From the NCBI GenBank assembly GCA_963920635.1, contig OY987307.1, forward strand, positions 21,715,735 to 21,779,734: 64,000 bases of DNA. Direction: 5' to 3'. The DNA is from Pseudeuparius sepicola (taxonomy: Eukaryota > Arthropoda > Insecta > Coleoptera > Anthribidae). The first letter of the stretch is position 1, and each line of letters starts with the position of its first letter. The notes under the pieces were generated by a model that worked only from the letters and a program-made list of their open reading frames with translations, was not told where the DNA came from and searched no databases. The translations under genes and the position numbers were made by a program. Shown here in pieces: positions 35,201-50,200 of the stretch.

Positions 35201-38200
35201 AAATTTGACAATGATAGAATATAAGGAACTTATGTGTGCAGAATGTTCATGGCTGCAATGTGTTCTATAATGAAGTTCGAAATAGAAAATTCTTCGGAAA
35301 ACCAAAGGTATACCATATAATATAGTTTAGAAAAATATCTTCTTGAGTTCTTTAATAGCATTTGGACGAAAAATGTCAAAATCTATGAATTTATTACAGG
35401 TATAACACATTCGAAAAAATGGAGAGAATCTCGGGATATTCGTACGTGAGGTAGGCAAGTAAAACATAGATTGTTGGCGATAGGATTGACGTGGCACTTG
35501 AAAATTAAGCCTGCCAAGCAGGTCTGGACAATCGGCGCCGACCCTGCAATGACTGCATACCGAATGTGTCGAGCAATTCTGATTCAGGCGTACCAATCCT
35601 TGGATAAACGCCTGTAATTGTATAAGTTAGGTACTTCAAAAATTTACGCTGAACCTTCTCAAGACTCTCTACATGAAAGTTATATAACCTGGTGACCAAA
35701 CAGTACAGGCATATTCAAGTATACTCCTGACAAACGCATAATACAAAGTCTTTAAAGACATCGCGTTTCGAAATTCTCGATTACAGCGAACAATTAAAGC
35801 CGTAGGTCTTAGATGCACTGCTAACTAAGTATTCGACGTGGTTAACAAAAGGCAGTCTCTGGTCAAACGTCATTCCAAGGTCGCAGAAAGTTTTAGGTCT
35901 CTCCAGAAACGCTTTACTGATTTTGTAGTCAAAAAGTAAAGTATTCTTTGTAGCAAAAGCCATAACTTTGCATTTATCAACATCCAGAGATAGTTTGATC
36001 GTAATACACCATTTGTTAATTAAATTTATATTCCTTTGAAGGATTAGGCAGTCAGACAGATTTTTAATGACACAGTATAGCTTCAAGTCATCAGCATATA
36101 GCAAATAATCAACTGTGATACCATCACCAATATCATTATAAAACACATAGCGGCCTGACTAAAATCATATCAAAATGCATAATTTGCGAATAAATGAAAA
36201 CTCGGTTTTTCATATGAAGAACCCAAGATGACTCTGATTGATGCCTTACTATTCTGAGAATATACTTACGCAACATAATGTCCTTTGAAAGGCACACTGA
36301 GTAAAATCACGTGCAAAAATCTGTCACTATCTCGCGGTCTAATATCAATACCAAACTGGCATTCGTATATTTTTGTTTAGGTAATATTTCAATAAATTTA
36401 CTTTCTCAAAAGTTTTGTTTTAGTCGATAGAACATTGATTGCTTGTAACCATTCACTTTTTGGTTTTGATCTTAAAAAACTATAAATAAAAATAGTGCAA
36501 AAATAATTTTATACAAATCCAAAACGAGGTTACATCACAACAAAATTGCACATTTTCAGCCCACGATGGAACAGTCTTTATATTTATACACAATTTGTGG
36601 TGTTTCTCTTATAATTATTATAGTGTCCTGAGATATTCTTTAAAACAAAGTTGAATCATTAAGTTTTATACCTGTCAATTTGCATGTAATTATTTTAATA
36701 TATTTATAATATAAATATCATAAAAATTATAATAAACGACAATAAATATAGGCTAAAACTACCCACTGAATAAAATTAATATATAAAATAAATTAAATCC
36801 AAAAATTAAATAATACACTATTTGACCTGTTATTATGCAACTTGATCCCGTATGGGTTCCTGGTGACGAATTTTAGTTTGTGGCTTAATTAAGAGGAACA
36901 AACACATTAAATTCCTTACCTATGTGATGCACACAAAAATGGGAAATATTTTTTTACTGTAAAACATGTCCCTCACTAAAGATCAGATTCTCGGTGATTT
37001 TTAAAATTTACTTTCATTGCCGAAATATTAAGGGCGACTAAACACTGTTGGTAAAATGCGAAACCATGCGGCCCTATAGACGGCACCGTCGCAATGACAA
37101 GGCCAGACAGCTGAAAGCGATGAGTCATCCAAGGGAGGTGAGCCTAAGGCGAAGTAGGCCTAACGCTTTGAAATTTTGTACACTTAAGTAGCTTACCACG
37201 CTGAGCAAATTTTTTTATAACTTTTTCATTATCTCTACAAATAGAGGCGGTTTACTCTTATGCTAATTATTAACGTTTCTTTAATTTTCTGGTCACCCAG
37301 TATAAGTAATGTCAACTTTTTCCATGCCAATTTTATTTTAAGAACAAGCAGACTGTTTTATGAAGAATGATTTTTTCGAAGAATTGAAAATAAAAAATTT
37401 TACAAGTATAGTTAAGTCCATCCGTGGACACACTGTATAAGTCGTGGTTTTACAACACGGATAATAATCTACGAGAGTGAATGTCACGTTTTTAAGGGCT
37501 TTTGGTGCATTTAGACATCTACCGGTAAAATTTTCGTAAATGCCAATTATTTTTTATTTGCGTGCCTAGATACAACTAAATTCGAATGAATAAAACCATA
37601 AAACTTGAATGATTTGAAAAGTCAGAAACTATAGACACAACCTATAAACTAAAATTGAACTTTAATCACTTTATTCTGAACCACTGCTGTTTTACCTGCT
37701 GTTTGTGTAAACACACAAATGTAATTTAAAACAGGAAAATCGCCAGACAAGTAAACGAAAACAACTACAAAAAGCTACCTCCCTGCCTCCCTCAAGGCCT
37801 ACTATAAAGACAGGCCCTGGCGCACAAAAATCACGTGACCATCTTAGGCCGACGTTACATGTCATTTGTCACATAACTGAAAGCGGCAGCTTGGGTTTTG
37901 AGAAGTTTTAAATGTTTAAATTGTTTTTAAACGTGTTAGTTTATATTTTAGAAACAAGTTTGTGTCTAGTGCGCGTGTGTCCTGGCGGAGGGGAGCCGCC
38001 CAGGTGTTATTATGGCCTCTGGGTGGGAGTTGTGCCGTCCAAGAGTATTGGTGCCGCTCGCACCGACGCGTGAGCGCTGTAAAGGAAAAGGGGAATTCTT
38101 CCCCGAACCACAGAATAGGGAGCCCGGAATTCCGGAATGGACTATTATGGACATGGACCGTATTGGACAGTGGAGCCTGAGACACAGATAGGGGTGAACT

Positions 38201-41200
38201 GCTTACGGGAGATCCGCGAGTTCAGACGGTCCGGGTGGCTGGAAGCCGTTTCCGTTGACCACGTTCGGGTTTTGTGTATTTATTGTATTCACCATTCACC
38301 TTGTGCGAAATAAATCAGTGTTGTAACCGTTGATTTTAGTTGTCGACCCACGCCTCGATACGGTTTCTATTCGGTCTTTCACGCTGCCGAACAATTGAGA
38401 CCTCGTCAATAAGTATTTACAGTATACCTACTGAGGTTAGTTTTCATTTTTATTTCGTAAAAAAATAACCTAAATACCAAATTTTGGGTCTGTTTATATT
38501 ATATTTATAAATATTACAAAAGCCAGGAAGAAAGTGTCGCCATAACAAACATTTGTTTTGCCTCGGGATGATAATTTCCAACTGAGATTTAATTTCTAAA
38601 AAACCCTTAAGTATGTGTGGCTAACACATTTTCAAGAAAGTGAAACAATTAAAGTGGACAAATGTGTTGTGGGAGGAAAATACCTATAGAGAATATCACC
38701 TAAGCTAAAGGAAGGTGATGTCCCAACAATTTTTGAGAAGTGCCAAAATATTGTGAGTGCAGTGCCGTTTAACTCTCAGCCCAAAACAGCTGAGGCAGGT
38801 TGAAAATTTTGAAAAAACAATTGGGGAAAGCTTGGATGCACAAAACCAATAATGTAATAGATGAAAGAAAACTTGCCAAATTGTTGCGAAATTTGTTTTT
38901 TCTACTTATCTCCAAAAATGCCTTTCATTATATAGCACTAAGTTGGTCACGTGACTACGCGATAATGCGTTAGCGCCGTGGCCTGTCTTTATCGTTAGCC
39001 TCGTGCCTCCCTGTGATGACGTAGTGACGTTTCGCGTCGCCAGCTGGCAGGCCTTTATCATTGCGACGGTGCCGCCCTAGACTCCGTCCATATCCCCTCT
39101 TAAAGCTGTCGAATTCAAATTGTTCAATGCCCCACCAGTTCATGGCTTCCGTTATTCCGCAGGTGGGAGATTTGCCCTCCGTCCGCTGATCATTCCATAT
39201 CATTTGCCCCTTCCACTGCTCGCTTCCTGGGCCAGAATTCAAATTCGAGAAACAGCCCACCCACATACTTATTAAGCCGGGGTATCAATCCATCTTTATC
39301 CTTCAATATAAATCGTAGATTGCATCAACCTTATTCCACACACGTCTATAGTTTTCAAATGAACGCACTGTATTTTGAAAGCCATATACAACGAGTATAT
39401 ATGTTGCCGTAGCTTCCGTATCGGGGATCTAATCCCGTTTCGTCGAGACGCTCTTGGCTCGCGAACACTCGCTCGTTTATTCTTAATTATGCAGTTTTTA
39501 GCGCCCCGCGTATAAATCAGGCGGTGGCCGGCCGACGCATGCACAAGACCGGTGTTCCTCTAGCCGCAACCGGCTGGCCCGTTTCCAAGCCCCGCGTAGA
39601 CGGCGTGTATTAATCGACGCGACACCAGAAACAGCCTTCGAAAATGTTCAAATTAAATTCCACATCTTCTGTCCGTTAGATTTATAGCAATATTAATAGA
39701 AGCGGGATTTATTTGGGGAGCGGCAGCGCCAGCTCCAGGGAGAAATCACCTATGCTTGCGTGGCTCTCTTCAGGATGTGTCCAATATGATGTTTTCCACC
39801 CAATTTTAAGTGACTTTGGGATGTAATACCAAAGTCTAGAAAATACTATAAGTCGGCTCACTTCTTTGTTCTCTCGGAAAAGCCAACAATTTTTTGCGAC
39901 TGGTCGTAAATCTACGTCATCTCGCACGCTTCGCATTTACGAGGGCGACTAAACGAAATCGGCGTCAAGCTAGTTATACGGGGGCAGGTTCATATTGACT
40001 TTCCATTATTTACCAAAGTCTACATATATTAGTATACCTATTTGTAGACTTTGGTACAATATTATTTGTGTAGGTAACTATACCGTTAGTTTTTGGTAGG
40101 TACAGTTAAATTAAAATACAAGGTAGCTATTACCAGAATTTACATAATTAATAAGGTATATCTGTAGACTTTGGTTGGAACATGAATTAAAATGCAATTT
40201 TTTATGTTTTACGTTCATTTTTAATGAAGCCTAACAAAACATAGAGCAAACAAAAACATAAATAACAAATAAATATTTAACGACGGAGAGTTAAACTAAT
40301 CATATATATTTTTTCATTCTGTAGGTAAATATTTTGATATTTAAATAATTGAACAAAACATGCAAGCTTTTGACATACACAATTTATGTTCTCCGATGAA
40401 CCTTAAGGCATTCTTCCATTGCTGGTATCTTCAAATTTTTACTATTTTAATATTATGTCTATAATATTCTATTATTCTTCAATTAATACTAAGTATCAAA
40501 CTCAATAATACCTTTCAGGGTCTCTAGGAAATAAAAAAAAGGTACCTAATATAGTCATTTGAACTGGCCATCCGCACTGCAGGCATCACTACAACCGTTG
40601 ATTGAATTCCATCGACGCTACAGCACAGTCACGGTTGGTATTGGTATTTTGCGCGCACCCGGTAGAATGCGAACGAACCGCTCTCAGCTACACCCTGTGA
40701 TAAGCTTATTTTCTTATTAAATAAGATATCGATCGCCGTACTATGATGACGGCGGGCCGAGGGAGCGGGAGAGGGCGAGAGGGAAACGTTTGTTTACACA
40801 AGGCCGAGTGCCCGGACTTATTAGTATTTCTGTGGACGCTGGTAATACAATAGGAGCTAAACCGATCGACATCAAAGTAATAAGTAGTATGGAAGGCAGT
40901 AGCGGCTCGTAGAAAATACGTCCGCAAACAACCGTTAACGTAAGGTTCGGGCAATTGAATTATAGACACTTCGCAGGAATGCTAGGAATCAGGATCACGA
41001 TACACCCAGTGTATGTGATGTATGTAGAAATGCATCTTCGTGGGGATTTAGCTGTCTTCTATCTCTCCCTACTTTGATCACTCTTGACGACAAGGTTGTC
41101 AATTATACGAAACCTCTCATTTAAATTCATACCATACACTCACGCGTGAATAAAGACGAATAAAAAAACACGAGCTTTCTGTTCGGCACATGAATTGTTT

Positions 41201-44200
41201 TACAGAACTATACTCTGTTCAAATGGAATCGGTAGCACGCTGCCCTCATTATAAATTCAAGAGACTACTCGGGTCCGACAAAGAGCTTTGCCATTTGTTC
41301 AATGTATTTATCTGCGTTCTTCCTTGGGCGCACCCCGTAATCTCCAAATAACAACAGACAATAAAATGCTAATAATGGAAATTATAAGCCATAGGCGGAG
41401 GGTCGGTTGCAAAGTGGTTTGTTTGGATTAAGGGACAGGTAAAGAAAATAAAAAGTTTATTCATTTATTATCCTTTTTACTTGTTTCTAAAACCAACTGA
41501 ACCATTTTGCAAAAATATTAAATTTTGAGACACTATTTGATATTTATAATAATGTTGGCAATACAATTTCATATAGAGGATTTTATTTATTAAAATAATA
41601 TTACAATTCAAAATATAAAGGATCGTCTTCGGAAAATTCGGAAGAGTCGTCATGTTCATATAAGAGGCTCAATTTCCAGAGTCTCGTCAATCAATTCATC
41701 AAGATTCCACACAAGATTCATCCGCAATAACATGTTGAATCGCATTTCGCCAACTTTCTGCGGTAATAATGTCCAGTGAATTGATCATCAGCTGCCGTGC
41801 ATCCTTAGGACTGTCGATACTGTACTTAGTTCTACTCACTACAGGCAAGTTGTTGACTGCATTCACAGATTGTAAGATTTTAGTTAATGTTGGTAGCTCT
41901 TTTTTAAATAAAACTTGGGAAGTATCCTTCTTGGCATACTTAACATCCCTGTCGATTTACGTTGGCTTCTTCCTTCTTCCTTGGTTTCTTCTTAGCATTC
42001 ATTAAGTTCACCTGTATGGTACTTATTTCTTTTAGAAATCTATAAATGGTTGCCTCTCCAACTCCAGTCATATTCGAATATGCCACAGCGGCCCACAGCT
42101 ATGCTGCGAACAGTGCTAGAAAACTATTGTTTTTTCTCTTGCAGAAAAATGGCTTTTGCAAACCTGGTTCGAGGGTCTTGGTATAAAACATAAACTCGAA
42201 GCCATACTACTATACTGCCAAACGACAAATGAATATTCACTTTTATGATTATTCCATTTATAAGAATTTTATACAAATAGGGGTAACTACCTACAATTTT
42301 AAGTCTCGTAATTAATATAAAAGTAATAAAAGGCACATAATTAAGGTTTTAATAATTACCTACATCCTAAATATTATACATAATTGCCTCAAAAAGGGCA
42401 TTAATATTGTAATTTAACAAAAATAACTTCTTACTTTTATTTTAGTTTAAATAGGAAAATTATCCATGAAAATATGGTTGTTGTCTGAAAGAGATTTTGA
42501 CAATAAAAAAAAACAAGTTCAAACATACGCTACTCATTTGATAGACAACAACCATATTTTTAAAGATAATTTTTCTATTTTACACATTGAAAATAAAAGA
42601 GAATAACGCCGCCTATGGTTTGCCATCATTTTATGGCCCTGGGACCTCGTCTGTGCTATCAATTCCTTTTGAACACAGTATAGCATTTTTAGGCAAGTTT
42701 ATTATTGCCGCTCAGTTAAATTCCACGTACCGGCAAAATATTATTAAACATAGCAAAGCCGTGGATAAAAAATATATATTTTAAAAATAATAATAAAATG
42801 GATAACATTTTGTGGCAAAAATTCTCTCAAAATTATGACATTTTACGAGAATTGATCGATTTTTCATCTGAGTTAGATGTTATTATAAAAGAACATTTAA
42901 AAAGTTCTACAGTATTCAAATGTATGTACGTCAGAAAAGGTGCAAAATGAAATTTTGACCAGCATGCTAAAGTTTGTAGCTAAAAAATTCAAGAGCAAAT
43001 AAATAAAACAGACTTTTTGGCCATACAGTGTATTAGGTAATATTTAGATACCTCCATGATGGAAAGAAGGGGTAAATACCTCTTAAGTACTTTGGAGTAG
43101 ATTTTTTTAGTATGAATTTCGGACTTTGCCTTATTAACTTCTTAAAAAACGGGAATTATTGTCGTATGTATGCACTTTTTATATTAATTTTGCAAAAATA
43201 GGTAAATTCTACTAAAACAAAAAATTGGACTTGATGGTGTTATGTATATTTTCTAAAATTAAAAAAAAAAACAAAAATACATTCAGATCGATGATAGTTA
43301 AAACGAAACCATTTAATGAGGTACAAAATTAAAAAAATTGGATTTATAAAATACCTTGCGAATGTGGAAAGTTCTATGTTGGGGAGGCCATTTAACGTTC
43401 GTTTAAAAGAACATAAAAACTATATCAAGCAAAATCAAATTTCGAAGTCGAAAATATGTGAACACTCTTTTAATAACAATCATAGGATTTTGTGGGATAG
43501 TTCCAAACCAATTCTCAAAGAAGAAGTAGGAAATAAACGAAAAATTAAAGAATGAGCATTTATTCTAGGAAATACAAACAACTGTGTTGCTTAATGTTCA
43601 GTGGAATTCAGTAAAATATTATTGCCACTTATTCAAAGAGACGTTAGTATAAATAATTTGGTAGAACACAGGGTACAATATCAGACAGGTGGCTAGGCTA
43701 TTGTTTCTGTTGTCATATGACATTTTAACCTGAAATTTATTAATCTGTCATTTCACTTTGACATGACATGATCTTTGAGAAAGGAGGAAGATTTATTCTC
43801 CGAAAGCTCAGGAAACAAATTTGTTGAAGATATTTTTTGAGTTACAAGTTCAAAGTTTAGTTCATTTACTGTTAAGAATTTATTAATTTTCCAGGCAACT
43901 TGAAAAAGATGTCTTTTAACAATTTTGGTGGCGAAAACCCCAATTAAAATTCAATTGATGGTGTTATGGTTTTCCACCGAGCTGCAGTTTCTGGTTTTAG
44001 GTATGTACAGGCGCGGCCCTTGAAATCGTTCCAATACGTGCGGTCGCAAAGGGGTTCAACTGACAACGTTGCAATTACCCCTCCCCTCTCTCGCGGTTTG
44101 AAAGCCAGGCGTAAGTGACGGCCGTAGAATTGGCGCAACGTTGCCGCACTTACCCGAAATTCTTGGTTTCTTGCTCATTTCTCAAGCCTAGTGGAAACAT

Positions 44201-47200
44201 TTATGAGGCCGCGCCGTACGTGAACAAATACCTAAACAAAATGCTGCTGGAAAACTTTCCCATCAAAGCATCCATTATGCGGCATCCTTTATAAACCCTT
44301 CTCCATAAGTCTCTTTAAGAAATTCATAGCGGCCCCTGACTTTCGTTGATGTGGACTAGCTGCGGTTGAATAACACTACATTAGCGTTGGTATAGCGGTG
44401 GAGGTAGGAAGGAATATTATTACCGACTATGGCGCTCTAGTGACAGTGGCGACTGTTGAGTCTTGACATTGATACTAATTATTCAATGGTCTTGACAGTC
44501 TTGAGTTGTTGATACAAGCTAATCTATTCTGTGTTCAAGTAAACAGTGATAGAGTGTTATAGTTTTGGTGCATATTTGCACATATTTTCTGCTTAAATTT
44601 GTGTATTGTTTGCTACTGCAGTCTCCGCAAACAACGTGCACCCGTTGAAGGAAACCAAGAGCTCCCTACCACTACAGGCACCCCACTAATTACTATTGAT
44701 TTGACATTGAAAAATCAAAAGGGTGATGAATTTACTTAGGACTAGGCATACATTTTTTGAAATATCTGGGAAACGCTAAAAATATTAGTAAATTTACCAT
44801 ATGTTGTGCAACTGGCAACTGCGCGCTGGTAGTCAAAGACAATCTTTATTTGATTTAGCGAGGGAATTTATAAAGGGAAAATAACCGCTTGAGCCAACGA
44901 TGAAAAGCTAAATTTTATTAAAATATATGAACGATAAACGTTTTCCCATCCGTTGCTTCGCTTCCTACTACATTGCAAAAAATACTTACATTAAAAATAT
45001 CATATTATAAAAGCTTTGAATAAAGAATCCGAGGACCAAGTTTTGACACAATATTTTGATATCTGGCACGGTGGTAGGTGTCAGTATGTGGTATTTAGAC
45101 ACCTTTTCGAGTTATTATAATTGGAAATTTAAAATTATAATTGTTGTATTATCAAGGATTCCTAAACTTAAAGACATAAACGTGTCTTAATTTTTTTTGC
45201 CTGTATTGTAGGTACCTACTGACTTCACGTAAAATGATGATTTCTGACTCTATTAGTTTGTCGAAAAAGAATATAATTTTGACATGCTTAGGCCGAGTTT
45301 CATATACAAACAATAATACAGGCTGACACCTTGAGGGTGTCCCAGTTACGACATTACCATCGATTATGTCTAGATAAATTCGTGGTTCAAAAACTAAACT
45401 AGTAGTTTTAGTGTAGTTTTTCCAAGGAATTGAATGCGGCCAAGAAAAAACAATTGAAATTCAACCAAAAAATTTATAGCAAAATAATCGATTTTTTGAA
45501 AAATCGAGATGACGATTTCGCATTTTTTATTAGACTGGTAAAATTAATAAAAAATCTGCACCCCACACTAGAATATCACTTCCGGTTTACTCAGAAGTTA
45601 TTTTGTTCCAGATAAGACGTTATGAACCATTATCTAGATAATGTTTAACACCCTGTTGATAACAAGCCTAACTTCAGACTGGCATAAAGGTGAGAATCTC
45701 TCAAAGGAAACTTTCGATATTAAGTTGTCTAATAATCTACATTTTGTTATCAACTGTGCTGAAACTTAAATTACAAGTCGTGTATGTACAACTTGTTAAA
45801 CAATGCATATTGCATGCTCGTGCACTTGAAGACACTCGGCTTGGCCTCGTGCCACAACTTGTACACTCGCATGCAATAACGCTCATTGCTTAACTTGTTG
45901 CACAATATACTATTTCACATGTCACGTTATTTCGCGCTGATGTCGTTTTGACGACAAAATCAAAATTGTTAGGTCTATTTCATGAGGAAATATTCAGGCT
46001 GCAAAAAATACACTATAGGATTTGTTGGACCTTTGATTTTGAGCGATTTTCTACAATAAGATGCGTCAACTGGGGAATGGCGAGCATATTATCCTTGTCC
46101 TGGCTATCTGAATATGGATTAAGTACCAAATAATTAACAAATGGAAATAATTTATATCTAGATCACTTCAGTAAGAGAATAATAAGTTTAAGATATACAT
46201 AGAGCATAGTAAGAAGTCTTCTATTATGAACCTATACTAAAATCAAATAACTCTGACGCCCGGCGTAAATAAAAACGGGGCAACAGGGATGTATACTCGA
46301 TCGCAACTGTATTTATGTGATTTTATCTTGTTTTCATATGCGTGTAAATTTCGGCGTATATCTCAACACACGTGCTCTTGTTTATGTCAGGCGTCAGAGT
46401 TAGGTATTTTATTTTAGTATAGGTATAGTTTATGTAAGGCATCTCTCCATACAGAACCCACACGACCAACCAACCACTTTACTGATCGCATGAGGTTAGC
46501 ACATCAGCAAATCTGTCAGGGAGATAGTGGATAGTAGATAATTTCTGGAAGAGTAACGATAAGAATTTAGTCCAGATCATTTCTGACTCTGGTATTATTT
46601 CCCGTTTCATCACATCATCACCGGCGACAGTTCCCCTTCAAAGAAATCGAATAAAGTAAGTTATTCTCGTCGTAATGGATTACCAACCGTTAGAACTGGA
46701 CAACGAAATTTATTTCTTCTTGTCATTTATTTATGAGATGGGCATCTAATAATAAAAATCCGTCACATATTTCGGACCGAGGAAGAGGGAGATTTATTAA
46801 AAATAAATTTGTTTTGAAAATGCTAATTCGGTTCGCGTTAAAAGTGAATTTATAAACATGTGGACCACATATGTAGACAGATACCGATATGTCTTTCTGA
46901 TACTCTCAACGCGTAATTTATCTTATGTAACAATCTGCTCCCCCGCCGTTTGGCGTAACAAAAAAAACTTAAAAGAAGTTGAAGCATTCTAAAACATCAT
47001 TAATTGATGATTACTTCTCATAGAGGCGTTTAACGACTACTTAATACTAGTTATTATACCAGGGGAACCTAACAACGAATAATTTTAATAACATTAATAC
47101 TTGTATCTTGTAGATATGAGGACGCACGTCCATCTAGCTGCTGTCCTTTGTGAATATTACCACAGTAGAAACTTAACTAACTTAACTACAATATGCTTAA

Positions 47201-50200
47201 CTTTGAGTCGATACATTTCAATATTTTTCGAGAGATGGGCAGATTTTCTAAAAACTTATATATTCTGTGTTCTCACAATACGCAGACAAGAAAAGAGAGA
47301 GGACACCACGCTTGCCTACCCTGCCGTGTATAGATTTTGTTACGTCGTTTTGAACGGCGGCCATTTTATATGTGGCAGACAAAGCGAGTGCGTTGTGAGT
47401 TAATTTCGTGAATTTGTGAATAAAAAGTATCAGTGATTAAGGGGAAAATATACTCTTAGCATGGTAAATTGTTCAGCGTTTGTTTGCAAAAGCAGAAGTG
47501 AATAGCAAGAGCCCGGGATTTCGTTTCACAGGTAAATATTTAACAAGCTACCTTTGAAAGATGCCCTAATACTTTCTTTTTTCTCAATATAACTTCTTCA
47601 AATTCCTTCTACCTTTTAGTATGATAAGGTGCATTGTTTTGGTTGTAAATAGGACCAATATAATTATTTTTTAACATCGTTTTTATTGAAAATTTCTTAA
47701 TTGATTATGCTAGTTTCATAAAATATGGGCTGGTTTCCATGAGCGTGCATTACTTATTTTATTTTGATTGATTCGAAATCGCCACAAATAAATATATTTC
47801 AGCACTTGACGCTAGCTTCACATTTGGGAAATTATCTGCAAATAAATACCAATATTTCAAATTACATGTAAGTCAAAATTAACTACCTTTTCATTTTTAA
47901 CATTTTTGTGATATTGGCTAAGAACGCGTTTCATGCTACGCCACTGGCCTGTCATGCGATGTGGCAGTCGGTAACACTGGACTAAGCAATAGGCGCTGTA
48001 AAATTGCCAATGGTAGAAGCTGTGTGCAGAGTGTCACGAACGGCAGTGACATGTTACTCGCCATGTCTATTGTGCATTTTTTCCGTAAGAATTTTATTTT
48101 AAGTGGTTTTATTATTGATGTAACTTAGATCTACAGATTTTAGTTACAATAATAATTGGAGATTAGTGGAGCCTATAGGGAACCTAACCTGACCTTTTGT
48201 CTAATGGTCTAATTTGTCTTTCTACTAATGGTTTCAATTCGTTTGCCTTCTTTAAAGTATCATTAAATTAGTCTTAAATTTATAAGAAAACACTCGTAAG
48301 TCACCACGAGAGTAGATTGTATTTCAAATGCACATGGTCGAGATCGGGTTACAGTGCTATAGATAGTTCGAATAGATACCTACCAAGAAGCAAAATAAAC
48401 GGTCTTTTATATAAAAAATTGAACACAGCGCTGTGACGTGTTTTAACATTTTCCTTAACTGATTGGTTTACAGCATTCACATTCACAAAATTCAGTTCCC
48501 CAAGACAGCAGACGCCCCAAATTAATAAGCACAAAATAAAACCTTGTATTTAAGTCATGTACTAAAACTAAAAGATATAAAATATGTTTAGGTTTTCAAA
48601 CACGGTCCCCTGGCTTCTTACTAAGTATGTACAGAGTGTCCACTACCCCAATGAGTTTTTAATATTTTTGTGATAGAAAACTGTAGGGAATTGGATGCAC
48701 TTTTCTGGTACAGTTATAAGAATAAGTGAACGAAGAATGTGTATGTAGGTACGTATTAAACCATAGTTTTTTCATTATTTATACTTTTACCACTTTTTTT
48801 CATTATTTATACTTTTGCCATAATGTTAGATGTTATTTTAAAACATAATTCTAATGTTCAATAAATATGATTTTGCTTATTGGGAGTAGTAGTCCAAGAA
48901 AATTATTTGTGTGACTGAAAGTTTACAACATCTGTCTATTGGTTCTCGACTTAGTCATGTAAAAATGATTAAGATTACAGACAGACAGTCCCTAATCCGC
49001 AGGTACCTGCGTTTGTTTGAGGACAAATAAATTCTATTCCATGCTAATTCTAATCCTTATTCTAATCTTATTGAAGAAACTCACCTACCTATCCAATAGT
49101 GTTTCCATGTAAAGTTGTAACTTGAACCTTGATGTCTCAATTAATACGTGTAAAATTGCAGAGGGCCTTTTATACATTTGACTGCGTTTGATGTCACTTC
49201 ATTAGCACGTAAACTTTGTTGATTGAGCTATTATTATTTTACACGGCCTGGGCATGTTTTCACGTGGCTCAAAAATTTACAGTAGGAGCTTCGCGAAAAC
49301 AAGAAAATTTTGTTATATGAAAACTGAAAAGGATAAATATGTCCAGTAAAATATTCAAGACTATAGGTTGCAGAATATTTCAACTGCACTTGTTGGCTGG
49401 GTAAAAATTGAAGTACCTACCTATTTAATATTATGCATTCCGTATATTATTGGATATTTGAAACCTATATGAAATTGCGAGTCCAATTATATATATATGT
49501 GTGTTATATGTCCACTAGAGTCGTTTGCTAGTTTACAGCCATATTTACGATGTTTTGTTTAAAATCAAGATTGCCATGAACGGCATAAGATCAGTTATTT
49601 GCATTTTAAGACCCTATAAAAATCCAAATGACACATTGAGAACGAAGTTTTAATAATTATTATTATAAGTTATATGATAACTGATAACATTACGTTTTTA
49701 TAAGAGATGCTCTATAATACCCCCAACGCACAAGGCGTACCTTTTCAACAAACTACGTTTAATGTTCCTCAATTCGCCACTTTCATTTATAAAAGTAATA
49801 CTCGGGATATTTTTTCTTTTAATTCATCAACATTATGGTTTCTTTCTCGGTATACTCGAACCTTCAATGTTCCCCATAAAAAGAAGCCTAAACGGGTAAG
49901 GTCTGGACTTCGCGCAGGCCATAAGATCGTAGCGTTTTGCCCAAATCATTATGGATAATTATTATCATTTAAGAAATTTTTGACGAGAATATGGTTTTGT
50001 GTATCTACAGGTGTACCATCTTGCTGCCAAATTATATTTGGAACATTTAAATTACGAACTAAATGAAAAATCGCGTCCTGTAAAAAGTCCAAATATTTTG
50101 TTCCGTTTAAAGCACGCTCAAAAAATACTGGCCCGACAATGGTTTCTTGCACTATGCCACACCATACATTTACTGAAGTTCGGCCCTGCCTTTGAACTGG

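Larger units (their letters stand above)
37082..39073. mobile_element. P-like DNA transposon copy (GGCACCGTCGCAATG termini), interrupted
   Basis: The termini ggcaccgtcgcaatgacaag (37082) and tttatcattgcgacggtgcc (39073) are inverted. The left part matches, in reverse, most of the element at 57502-58342 but lacks its THAP exon. Bases 37792-39003 are a second element inserted into it. The outer flanks ctatagac and gccctagac are similar, as expected for an imperfect 8-bp duplication of P-type elements. Confidence 0.78.
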
